The position numbers were made by a program, and so were the translations under genes. From the NCBI GenBank assembly GCA_002286855.1, contig NRSV01000010.1, forward strand, positions 434,001-498,000: a stretch of 64,000 bases of DNA, given 5' to 3'. Below the pieces are notes generated by a model. That model was not told the DNA's origin. It did no database searches and saw only the letters and a list, made by a program, of their open reading frames with translations. Positions within the stretch are counted from its first letter, which is position 1. Each line of letters opens with the position of its first letter. Of the stretch, positions 33,738 to 44,698 are shown piece by piece. The DNA comes from Bipolaris cookei. Taxonomy: Eukaryota; Ascomycota; Dothideomycetes; Pleosporales; Pleosporaceae.

Positions 33738-34449
33738 GTTTGGGTTTGGTGTTTTGGTGGGTATTCTTGGTATTTTGGTCTTATGGTTCTTTTCTTTTGC
33801 TTTTTGATCGTGTGATGTAGTTGCTGTAGAAATGCTTGGACAAGCTCGATGATGCAGAAAAAGACACCTTCTTGTGTATTTGATATTCAAAATTTGTGGT
33901 TCGTTAAACTCTTTTTATACACATTAGGCGTGCAGTGATTCTTTCAGGTACATGCAGGAAAAGCGGGGCAGCGGACTAATCCCAATACTTCTCTTATCGG
34001 CTATGGCGACATGCAAACATGTGTCATGTCGCGTATACAGCGCGTATGTATGTATGTATGACTGGTAGCATTCAAGGCCAGTGTTGGGTAATGGAGGATA
34101 CTCGAGGCTATCCAAGGACTTGTCATATACAGGTCTGTTTCGACATAAAAGTAAACTAGTAGTTTGATTGTACGTCGTAAGAGATATGTAAATTGCATGT
34201 GGTATTTGCCATGTTTCCCTTTTCCTTCGGATCCAACCCAGGAAATGAACAAAGAAATGGTAAGCCTCGAGGGGCCATGATGCCATGACAGCAAATTCTC
34301 CCTCCCAATCCTGAGACTGCCCAAAGACTCCAAAACTCCCAAGGCAATGCAAAACATAGGGATGACACCATTTTAAAGCACACCCTCGCTTGCGCCAAAC
34401 AAACTCCTTCTACCTTGTCTAACATTCCATACCCAAGTATTTGCTCTCA
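33738..34449. other. Spacer between PPOX-like and Gid4-like genes
   Basis: About 700 bp holding the promoter of the PPOX-like gene and the 3' flank of the Gid4-like gene, both on the minus strand. A (GTAT)4-like tract lies at about 34043-34059. No gene seen. Confidence 0.45.
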
Positions 34450-36367
34450 CTACCTGAATCCCCACGCACTCCTCAACCCACCCTTCATACTATCCAATTT
34501 CAAACACTGATACGGGCTACTCTGTGGATCATAGTACAATCCTTCCAGTTTCCCATTTGTCCGATCCAGAGCAACGTAGTAGAATCCGCTTATGGTAAGA
34601 CCGCAACCTGAATCGTCAAAGGTAGCGTGTTCGGTATCGTTAGTGGGTGAAGAGTTGAAGAGAGGCTGGGGGGTAATTTCGACCTCAGGGCGACCGGTTT
34701 GTGCATTGCGCACGATGCGGTAGGGCGAAGGCTGGACTTGAGAAATGTGGGTGGTAGGCCAGGAGTTTGATGCTGAGCCATCTGAGAAGGAAGGTGTGGT
34801 TGTAGAAGGGGGTGGTACTACGGGATTCGGTGGGCTGCGGTTCAGACTTTTGACAAAACAACGTTCCTTCCAACGCATCAGTATCCATTCCTGGCTCAGG
34901 ACCTCGGCAAGCCATTTCTTGCTCGTCAATGCCCTGATGACGTCTTCGTCGCTCATCTTTTGGAAAGGCGGCAGCTTGCGCCAGTAGGTTGCGTCGTTTG
35001 CGGCGTTGGATTTGAAGGATTCGGTAAGGAGGGTGTGGTTGTTGAAGTCGAGTATTTCACCCTCGAGGTATGTGGTGATGGAGGATGTGCGCGTGACGGG
35101 CGGCGCACTACCGTTGGTGGGGAGGATGGAGTGGGAATGCGGGTGCGAGGGCACGTTGTACGCCTCCATGGTTGCGGAGAGGGACATGGCGTCCCAATCG
35201 ACGTCGTGTATTGTGACCTTGACAGGCCATTGGTCTTGCTGGGGCCGGGTTTCGGATGAGTGTGAGCTGCGGCTCGTAGACGCTTCGGAGGGAGTCCATA
35301 TCCACGGGCGGATAGGTGGAGGGAGCCCAGAGTGCCGCGATGTGACGGAGACGCTAGGGGGCATGGTGGTTGCATGTTGGCAGCCCGACAGGACGGCGCC
35401 GGGGACCAGCCATGACGTCTCGGTAGGACGGGGTATTGTAAAGGTGTCGGCGACAAAGTCGGCGTGCTGCAGGCAAAAGTAGTCCTTTGTCAGGAAGCCG
35501 GCATCTCGGGCATATTCCAGACTCTCATCGGGGTTGCTCGAGTGGCGTATCCGCGACAGGTACTTGACCGTCTGCTCGAGCATGGGCGACGAGCGGCCGT
35601 CTGATAGTCGCTGCATGGACATGTGGCGGCCGGTGGCTTCGCGGTGTCGCTCGACCGAGTCGCTGTGCAGGCTGGCTCTGGCAGCAAGCATCTCCCTGAG
35701 AGTGCGGTGCGAGGTATGGCGTGATAGGGCCTCTGTGGAAGCGGCTTCCCTGGTGCGGGCAGAAAAGCGTGGGTGTCTGCGCACGCCGGCCGACTGCAGA
35801 ATGGCCGTGGAGCGGAGGGAGCTCTCGGTGGTGGTGGCCTCATTTGCAGGCGACCAGTCGTACAGGCTGTTCTGGCTGGGAACACGGTCGCCATAGTTGT
35901 TGTCGCTCAACCGGCTGAGGCGACTCATCACTCGCCGGAGCCTGTCCCGCTGCTCCAGCTCGTCTCGCTGCCGCTCCAGCAGGCGCAGGCGCTCGCGGGA
36001 CCGTTCGAGGCGCACCTGGTCGTGCTCGTGGGCGACGCGCAGATAGTGCAGGTGGGCGCGTTCCAGGGCGTCGGCGTCGTGGATGGAATTGGCGTTATCG
36101 TGATGGTCGCCGCCGGTGTCGTCACCGTCAGCGTCAGCGTCGTCGCCAGGCTGGGTGCCCAGTGTCGCGGCAAGATTAAGGACGTCGTCGTTGACGGGGC
36201 TCTCGAGGTCGCGCAGGGCCGAGATGAAGGTGGGTTCGGGGTCCTATATAGCGGGCGTTCCGTCAGTCAGTCCATCATCCACGCTCGTGTCGTGGTGTGT
36301 AGTGTCGGCCATATCGGCCGTGTCGCAGACACACGGGCATGCTTACAGGCGAATTGGCGGGCGGCAT
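34450..36367 (-). CDS. Gid4/Vid24-like substrate receptor
   Basis: Two exons, 36367-36347 (7 codons) and 36243-34450, give 604 residues; the 103-nt intron has GTAAGC, a CTGAC-type branch and TATATAG. The frame opens MPPANSPDPEPTFISALRD. A His/Asp-rich acidic segment and a strongly charged Arg/Glu/Leu coiled-coil (RLERSRERLRLLERQRDELE) follow, then a Ser/Arg-rich linker. The C-terminal third is the VID24 beta-barrel: YLEGEILDFNNHTLLTESF, WRKLPPF, EWILMRWKERCFV and SGFYYVALDRTNGKLEGLYY. In yeast, Gid4 recruits gluconeogenic enzymes with N-terminal proline to the GID/CTLH E3 ligase. Here the barrel contains a long Ser/Pro/Thr insert between MRWKERCFV and SGFYY, and the N-terminal extension is much longer than in yeast Gid4 (362 residues). 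It could be a Gid4 orthologue or a fungal Vid24-like paralogue; sequence alone does not settle this. Confidence 0.87.
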
Positions 36368-37808
36368 TATGACGAAGCGGGCACGGCGGGCATTGCGCGA
36401 CGGGGCTGTGGAATGCAGACACAACGTTTCGACATCAAGAGGCGTGGCCCCAGCGGAACTCGTGTGTCCTAAGACGAGACCACGGCCGTCAGACAACAGG
36501 CTAGAGGCGTGCTGGGTGCGACGGGTCGTAAAAGCAATCCTCGCCTTGCCCTCGGCCTTGTCGCGACCGTAGCACCACTCCCGCCCGATAACCTACCGTC
36601 TGGCACCACTCATCGGCCCAATCCTCCATTGCGGCACAGCCATCGTCCTGGAGCCATTGACCCGAAGCCCTGGTCACGACATGATCGGCAATCCTCGCCT
36701 CTTCACTCTCTCTTTCAACATCACTTGCTGCTCTTAGCACATGTCATGGGCAAAACTTTGTATCTGAAGAATCTTTTTTTTGTATTGAATTTTAATGTTC
36801 GTTTTTTTTTGTAATTAGGTAAAGAAGGCTAAGTGAGAAGCTTGCTTCTGTCCAGCATCTGTTTCACACCCGCCCAGATCAACCAGGCAGCGTGCTTTCT
36901 CCAAAGACTAGTCTTGGAGTGTAGGAGATGAACCCCACAGGTCTCTGTACATCCAGTTTCCCGTGTCGGTAGGGATCAGCAAAAGTGCAAAGGGTACATC
37001 AGAAAGCGTTTGCTCCGCAAGCAGAGGACCACTTCCCTAGAGTCAGTGACGCCACAGACGTACTCCTGTCTCGACCCCTGCCCAGCTGCTTCCCCCTTTC
37101 CGACTCAGTCCCCCTTCAGCAAATAGAGACGAGCTATTACAGCGGCATCGCAGATGCATGTATAACTTTTGTCGTCGCCCCTCGGCATGTCCAGCTGACA
37201 CTCAATGCCAGTCCGAGTAGGCAGGTTCGTGAACGTTGATCGCGTCAAATCGTAAGAGTCATGGCATGCCACTGGCTCAACGAAGAGATGGCGCGCCCGT
37301 CCAGGAGGAAAACGACATTAAAAACAAGAAAACAAAAAAACAATGCGAGTGTACCCGACCTCGTGAGCCGTGAGGCTGTGTTTACCGTCTTCCGTTAAAA
37401 TGCCCGACATGCATACCTCCCAGAGATGCTGTATTCAGTAAAGAAAAGACCTGGTCCGGCCGTGTTGTGCAATGAAGAAACAAAAGAGAAATCGCTCGCT
37501 AAAAAAAGGAGAAAAGCATTCAACAAACCAAGAAAATCAGGTATCAAGAGAGAACATATACGAGAAGAGAGGAGAAAATGACGCTCGCTAAAAATCGATG
37601 AAAAACGCCGTCCCATGCTGGTTTGGTAATGATGTCTGCTTGTTCAGCATCATATCGTGAATATCGCTTTCGTCTCGTGTCGGGTGTCGCAAGGTTGGTG
37701 CGCTGGCAAACGGCGTATGAGGGGAAAATCTGAGGGACTGGCCAGGTCCGCGGTTCCCGCCATCGACAGAGATCAGATATATGTACCACAGCATAAGCGC
37801 CTTCCACC
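36368..37808. other. Upstream region of Gid4-like gene
   Basis: 1.4 kb between the Gid4-like start and the 3' end of the next minus-strand gene. GC-rich near the Gid4-like start, with T tracts near 36775-36810. Frames are short and show no family features. Confidence 0.45.
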
Positions 37809-38921
37809 TTATGTGAAGGCTGCGTACTGTGGTGCAAATCCAGTATTCCATCCAAAACCACCGAATCCTCCGTGCACGGCGCTTGACCCACATTGCTGTG
37901 CGAGGACGCTCGGCAGAGGAAGGGCTGGAATTGGTGCCGATGCCGGGGGCGGGCTATAATATGAACTCGATGTATACGGGCTGGTGCTTGGCGCATATGG
38001 GCTGGTACTTTGTGCGTAGGGGCTCGTCGAGTTGTATGGTTGGCTGAAGGAAGGAGTTGGCGACGGAAGCTGAATGGCCTCGAAGCCCATGGTTCCCATG
38101 GTGCTCCAGAACGAAGGTCCAGTTTCACCGCAGGTAGCAATGGTAGGGCTGGGGGTCGAAGGAACCACCCTCCAGGCATCGACTGGAGCAGAGTGTGACG
38201 GGTGCATTTGTTGTGTTGGCACCCACCAGTTGGCTGAAGCAGTCGAGCTTGGGAGGAGGGGTGCTGGTCGGACGACATCGACAATCCTGGGAGGAGGAGG
38301 AAGAAGGGGGAGGAACAATCCCATGATGGCGCTCTTGACGTCCTCACCTCGTCCCTCGAGTAGTTCTCCCGCGCCTTCTTCCTCCAAACCTTCCAGAGCC
38401 TTGACACCAGTGCGGAATACGTAGCGGTTTACGGCTTGGACAAATCCATCCTGAAGTTTCTTCAACTGCTGCTCCTTCTCAGCCCACTCCCAGGTGCTGG
38501 TGGAGACATCAACCGAATAGATGTCCTTGTGGTACTCAATCAGCGCATCGATGGTCTCCTGTGTAAGTTTGAATGCAACTTCATGTTGTGAAACCATGTC
38601 GACGTGTACGACATAGGCCTCGATGTGGATGATCTGGTAGTTGAACAGGGCCTCGACGAGCGGGTTCGAGTCCTTGCGCAGTTCCGAGTCGGGAGCCTTT
38701 GGTACCATGATGGAGCAAAGCGACCAGATGGCATTTGGGCCGGATAGTGTCTCAGTCAAGCAGCGCGTGTGTTGTTGTACGCTGTTCAACGGCCGCTTGA
38801 CCCGGTTGACTCTTTTCAACGTTTGTGTTAACCATGGCTCGGCTTTTGAAGCCAAAACAACGTTGACGTTGGAACGGGGCGCAAAGGCCGCAGCTGAAGC
38901 GGGTAGTAACGAGATCGGCAT
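37809..38921 (-). CDS. Hypothetical protein, Ser/Pro/Tyr-rich tail
   Basis: A single open frame of 370 residues starts at the first ATG (38921); upstream in frame there is only a TTG. I do not recognise a family. The first about 220 residues look globular and helical: VEALFNYQIIHIEAYVVHVD, LTQETIDALIEYHKDIYSVD, and EKEQQLKKLQDGFVQAVNRY, followed by an acidic EGLEEEGAGELLEG strip. Then come LPLLPPPPRIV and a disordered C-terminal half with three copies of a seven-residue SPYAxST-like repeat, ending in a Gly/Phe patch (GGFGGFGW). No signal peptide or membrane span is evident. Codon periodicity, length and globular N-terminus support a real gene. The tail resembles low-complexity regions of RNA- or chromatin-associated proteins, but that is inference only. 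Confidence 0.7.
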   Translation of the reverse strand: MPISLLPASAAAFAPRSNVNVVLASKAEPWLTQTLKRVNRVKRPLNSVQQHTRCLTETLSGPNAIWSLCSIMVPKAPDSELRKDSNPLVEALFNYQIIHIEAYVVHVDMVSQHEVAFKLTQETIDALIEYHKDIYSVDVSTSTWEWAEKEQQLKKLQDGFVQAVNRYVFRTGVKALEGLEEEGAGELLEGRGEDVKSAIMGLFLPLLPPPPRIVDVVRPAPLLPSSTASANWWVPTQQMHPSHSAPVDAWRVVPSTPSPTIATCGETGPSFWSTMGTMGFEAIQLPSPTPSFSQPYNSTSPYAQSTSPYAPSTSPYTSSSYYSPPPASAPIPALPLPSVLAQQCGSSAVHGGFGGFGWNTGFAPQYAAFT

Positions 38922-40446
38922 AGTGACCTTGGGTATGTGTTTCAGGGTGGTAGGTGCGAGACGGATTGCGATATTAGATGGGACGGATTCAAACGATTTA
39001 AAGGAAAGAAACAAAAGAGATTGTAAAGGGAAAAAATGTCTCTGGGCGGATGTGGTGATTGCTGAGGCGCCTTGGATTGAGATGGAGAGACAGGGAAGAG
39101 CGGGCGAATGAGGAGGGGGAAGGCGAGGTGGGAGGCGGAGGGTGAAGAAAGGCTAGTGGTGGTGGGTGCCATCTCTTAAGAGCTTACAAGCGATGATCAT
39201 GGGCCGCTCGGCGTGGCCACACTCGGCAAGGATCTCATGCACACTGCCCCGTTTGCCTGCGCAGCGCATTTTAGCTTGTCTAAACGTGCATATGGCGAAA
39301 ATATGCAGGCTGCAAGTTTAGTCGGATCTAAGCTGACCGACGGGCACGGCGAAAGCGTTGTGCACACGTGGATAGGCGTGGGCGAAGATTGCGACGGGCT
39401 GCTCATGGCGGGCACAATGTGCAAATGACGATTTGGACATGCATGGCCGGAGATGAGAAGCAACGAGGCGCTTGATCAGCCTCTCGAGTGGAAGTAGCAA
39501 AGTTAGTGTACGAGTATGGCCGAGAGCATTACTGGCTTGTCGACCATGGCAGCTGAAGCCATGTACATACGCAGCAAGCAGGCAGAGCCATGGCTCGACG
39601 AGACGCACAAAGGCTCACGGGGGCCGGTCGTAACAGGCGGCCGTCAAAGCCAGGACGGGATGGACTAGACGCCGTTGGCAGACCTGGCAAAGAAAAAAAG
39701 TGAAGCCTGCGAATGGGCTTACTGTCGAGCATGTGGTGTTGCAACATGACACGGATTCCAGAAGCTTTCCCTGGGCGTCCAGATGGAGAGGGGACCGCAG
39801 CGGCTTTGATACCCTTTTCGGGGGGTCGGGGGATGCAAGGCATGGGTGAAGGCTTCTGCGCTTGTCAAGGGGTGTGTTGCTGGCAGAGTCTTGCGAGTGG
39901 GTGTAGTCGTGGTAGTCTTGGGCCGTCTACAGGTTGACGTTGCTTGAGCCTAAAAATGGGCTGCAAACACTTAGCCCAATCAGCGGGTCGGACAGGGGTG
40001 GGTGCAGGGTTGGTCTACCGAGAAACCCGCGATCATGTGCGCCGGCTCTTTCAGACACGGCCCAGAAGCTTAGCAGAGCAGAGAGTAGCATTGTCGAGTA
40101 GCTCCGGCGGCTGCTGAAGCACCAAGCAGGCTGCATGCCATCTTGGGCCGCGGGCAGCCATGGCACGACCCGAAGCACCTCATGACACTGGCACTGACGA
40201 TGCTTCTGCTGCTGCTGCTGGCAATGCGGAGAGGGCCGGGCAGTGATGCGGTGCGCCACTTCACTCAGGTGGCCGGAGCACATGATGCGCTGTTGCGGCG
40301 GTGCAGGCGGTGACGGTCGACTGCTGGCGGAACCGCCGACGCTCTCGCACATGTCCGAAGTACGTACAGTGTGGGATTTACAGTAGAGTACAGTACACAC
40401 GGGACAGTGCCCTTCTCCACAGTGTCTTTTTTGGCATGCAAGAACT

Positions 40447-40474
40447 GGCAATGCTGGCAATGCTGGCAATGCGG
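40447..40474. repeat. 9-bp tandem repeat (AATGCTGGC)x3
   Basis: Three tandem copies of AATGCTGGC, the last diverging (AATGCGGGC), form a short minisatellite in the gene-free region. Confidence 0.8.
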
Positions 40475-43400
40475 GCTATAATTCGCCCTGCCCGACCAGC
40501 CGGCCCATGCACTACATACATACTACCGTCCGTCTAAAAGAAAAGGTTCGCCTCTCTGCGGAGCGGAGCATGCAGGGCACAGGAGATGGGTTTCGTCACT
40601 GAACGCCCGCAACGTCCTCGTCCGCGCGATTGGAGAGGGAGGGCGATCAAGTGAAGCATAGTGAGGAGCATTACGCAAGTGCCCGGCATGTCCGATATGA
40701 ACCAATATGCTCCTAGTCGTCGTCTCTGTCCCAGCGCGACGGTCTTATCGATAGCACCCAGCCTACAGTACATGTACCATGTTTCAGACCTGACGACTGC
40801 GCCTCGCAGGCAAACGAATATCCGGGGGGCAAAACCCACAGGCGACCGGCGTTGCGGCCTACCCCACATGGGCAATGGTGTTTTGCTGTAGTATGCGTAT
40901 ACAGTATGCCACTCTAGGCGTAGAGCCCTCCCTAGTCGCAACGGCAATGTTCCGACCGTCTTACTCTACACACCCGATGCTCACGCATTTTCAGCTCGAC
41001 AGGGTTCTGCCAAGCTAGCCGCCCCACTGAGCCGACCACAACCGGCTTTCTCCTTCCGAGCCCCCACGACTCATCCATTGCTTGTCCCTCGTCGCTCGTC
41101 CCTCACCCAGAGCCTGTCCTCGCGCCCACCTACGCATAACATGACGCTCACGATGCAGAATCGTCATATCCTATGACTGTTCATGCAAACATTTCTTCCA
41201 CCCGGCCGCGTTTCGCTACACGCTGGCAGGGCACTGCCCGCCATGGCTCCATCCATGCAGCTATCGTGACCGAGCCCGATGACTCACTCATGGCAAGCAA
41301 ACCTGCACTTGCAACAAGAAAAAAAATTTAGCCCGTCTCGTTTTGACCGCACTTGCGCGGCGCTGCCCTCCCATCTCGAGCGCTACCAAACTTCTCCTCT
41401 CCCAAATCCTTTCGCGCCCTGCAACCCTGTATCTTTAGTCCAATACCCCCAGCTTTCCCCTTGTCCATCCTCAAGTCTTGGTGGGCAGTAATACAGGTGC
41501 ACCGCAAGCCATTGTGACTGCTAACCCAACGGTCTCCCTCTAGAGACGGGATGCTATCACCACCGTATTGACGTTACGCCAGCTGCATCTGGCCACCCGC
41601 GATAGTTGCCCAAGCCCCTGTCTCCAACATTCACTTTTAGCATAGTGCCACTGTCTTGCTTTCCTCAGCAGTAAGCGGGCTAGATCTACGACTTACACTT
41701 GGCTTGTCTCGCCTTGTTTAGGAACATCGATACACCCTGAGCTCAACCTTGCCAACGAGGTATTAATGCACTCGTGTATAGTTGTCTCAAAACAGATGTC
41801 ACTGAAAGAGAACGGAACATGGGCCACCCATACTACACTCTGTATAAGGCGTCTGCCCCGAGTTGGTGGCTGTCCATTACCCGTCCCTTCCTGGATAGAT
41901 TGCAGGCGGGGGATTTGGACACCAGCCGCTCCCCCAACATCCTTGACGGAGAGCTTAGACTACCGCATCTCTGGGATCCACCACACCAACTCCTCACCCG
42001 CACACCTTAGCATATCACCTTTGAGAACACCACGATCGGGGATATCGGATGGGCCCCTAGTGGCTGTCGGCACCCTGACCCCTCAAACTGTCCCTCGACC
42101 GTCACATTTGTCTACACACATGTTTATTGATATATAAGGCTGATCGGTGGAGTCTCAGGCACTGAAAAAGGGTCGCCTTTGCTCTTCATCGGTGGCTTCG
42201 CTCGTCAGTTTATCCATGTTCCCTGCACTAGCGTACCTTCTTGAGCACATTGCATGCACGGCATAACTGTTGAACTCTGTCGGCGCTTCGCCAGACTCCT
42301 CACTGTTTCGACTAGTCTCCCACTCTACAGTCGGAGCATCTCGACCTCCACTATGGCGTCTAGACCACCCGAAGCCGCCGCTGACGTACCCCTAAAAGAG
42401 TTCCTTCTTGCGCTCAATAAGCAAACGTTAGCCATTTCTCATTCGGGAAGTTTTGCCGTATCGTACCATGGGACGCCAGAAGCAGGTGGTTCTGTATACA
42501 CTCATCACGCAGACTGAATTATTGGGGGAAATGCTAGCTAAATCTTCAGAGCTATTTCTCGAAGTAATGACTGTCTCCACCTGATAGTATCATCCATGCG
42601 GTTCATATTCTATCTCGGGATTTCAGCAGCGACATGGCATCCGCGAACGAGCGACGATCCCTGTGACGACTTTCTTGACATATCCCTTTACAAAAACGCT
42701 GCTCATAAATCATATCTTGCCCCCACGAAGATGCAAACTTCGGCCTCACTTTGATTTCCTTTTTTAGGTTTAAGATGCTACAGTAGCATTTGTTGTTTCA
42801 CGCCGATCTCATGTTTCTCACTCACCCCCGCTAATGTTTTATCGTACGTATGTCTATCTAGACCCAGAATCGTTTGCAGCGTCAAGGGTTTTGTGCATCA
42901 ATACTGCTTTTTCACAAGCTCGTGCATGGCCTACAGAAATTCAAGTCCCAGGAGATGAGACAGAGTGAACTGCGAGGCACGGCTACGCCGAAATCCAGGC
43001 CCTGTGGAAATTCCTAGACTTTGTTCATGTAAATTTGGTATATCCATGTGGCCCAATAGTATAGGGTACGGAGGTATTCTTTCCAATGGTGTGGATATTA
43101 CTTGAAGTGTGAGAGAAAACTGGGTCATTATACGCGGACCTAGTGTCAATCTTCTTAACTAGCCTACGAGCCTCACCTTCATTTAGATAACCCCCTCTCC
43201 TACCTACACTAAATCGAAAGCACCATGTAAATACTTGTAGGTCTGAAAGAACCTGCACGTCTTATATAGCTCTCGGGCTGAAATAGGACGTTAAACTATA
43301 ATAATAATAATAACAAAAGTGTCAATCCTCCGATCACTTCGGGCCGAACCAAATGTATGCACGTATATTATAGAAGTGCTCGAATCTTCTTACAATGCTT

Positions 43401-44004
43401 ATTGATGGCTCGCTAAATCGCTGCAAAATCACTACTAGCTGACTGGCATGTTTTTGTTCGAGCTTCATATGTACATAGATGAAAAGACATTCGGTTCTTT
43501 CTTGCAGTGATAGATGTTGGGAGTGATTGGTGCAAGGGATCTCAAGATGCAATGTCAAGAGTAACAAGCTGTCAGAAATGCTTTGACCTGTAAGTTGTCG
43601 CCCATATTGTGGCATTTGAAGAGGGCTGTTATACTGAGGCATAATACGGTGTAGTTTGGCAGTGTTGCAGGTAATCAAATGAGTTTGCTGTGGAGATGAC
43701 AGTTCATTGTCTGGAATACCTTGTCGAATTGATAAGAGACAACTGGCAAATGCTGAGTTGTCAGCCTCGTCATATCGTGACCGCCTAAACCTGAATTTGG
43801 AGACACACGTGACACCAGACCTATCAGTTGCAGATGTTACTCATTATCGTCCACGTAGTACAGCAATATTTACTAGCCTGCAAGTGGCGTTGTACGTACG
43901 TACAATATGACATGCGCCAATTTTCGAAGCTGCAACTGTACAAAGTCACGTGCGGCAACACGGAGCGTCGGGGCTTTTGAGCCGCCTGGTCGGTTAAAGG
44001 AGAG

Positions 44005-44045
44005 GTCGGCAGTTGCGATTATGACATTACAATACAACTGCCGAC
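44005..44045. repeat. 11-bp inverted repeat GTCGGCAGTTG / CAACTGCCGAC
   Basis: Perfect 11-bp arms at 44005-44015 and 44035-44045 around a 19-nt spacer could form a hairpin. The core GTCGGCAGTT recurs in direct orientation at 44109-44118. This may be a paired binding site or the remains of a small inverted-repeat element; it lies about 650 bp upstream of the P450 gene. Confidence 0.7.
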
Positions 44046-44698
44046 GTTTCCAAGGTCCACAATCTCTCATTATCCTTCGCACAAGGTTTGGCTGTTGAGA
44101 TAACCAACGTCGGCAGTTCTAGAATAGCACAGAGTGCGTGCAGCATGACCGTGCCAGTGTGAGCCAGATTCCGATCATGGTAAGAGAATATGTTAAGATT
44201 CTGACAACGCGCGGCGTTCTGTGTATGAGTTGCCCGCTAGTTGTGCCGCGGATAGAGTGAGCGCGTTGCAATGACTAGATGCTCATGTAAAAAAAATGTA
44301 GCTTGAAGTACGGTTTTGTAGACGCATTTTGGTGTTGATAGACATTTACTACCACGTGAAAACCCCGGGCTCCTCCCTCCCCGCGCTATCGATCCTTCTC
44401 AGCCGTTCCATTGTAGCCACCGATCCACTTCCGCCGTCTCACGTCAAACATGCCAACTGCCGATACAAACCACTACGCACAAGCACCAGAACGCGTAATA
44501 TAGACCAGACCGGTGGCATCCGAGTGCTTTGTATCAGGAAATGACGGCACAGGCCCGATTGCGAGCTGCTGGTTACATATACAAGCATGTATACCGAATA
44601 TCATATATAAACTGCTCTGCTTACCTTGTTCTGGACATCGTGAATACCTGGACACTGGATCGACAGCGCCTATCACCACTGAGACTGGGCTACACAAG

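Larger units (their letters stand above)
38922..44698. other. 5.8-kb region without a supportable gene
   Basis: This lies between divergently transcribed genes (hypothetical on minus, P450 on plus). The left half (39-42 kb) is GC-richer and the right half (42.5-44.5 kb) is AT-richer. It contains a GGCAATGCT tandem (about 40447-40474), a TAA microsatellite (about 43298-43312) and an inverted repeat at 44005-44045 with a third copy at 44109. Short frames, including one of 87 codons at 42254, show no recognisable family. Confidence 0.5.

Noticed and set aside
42254..42517. 87-codon frame with an Arg-rich, mitochondrial-presequence-like start
   Set aside because: It begins with a true ATG and is not absurd, but it has no homology I recognise, no adjacent exon and no other support, so it was not annotated.
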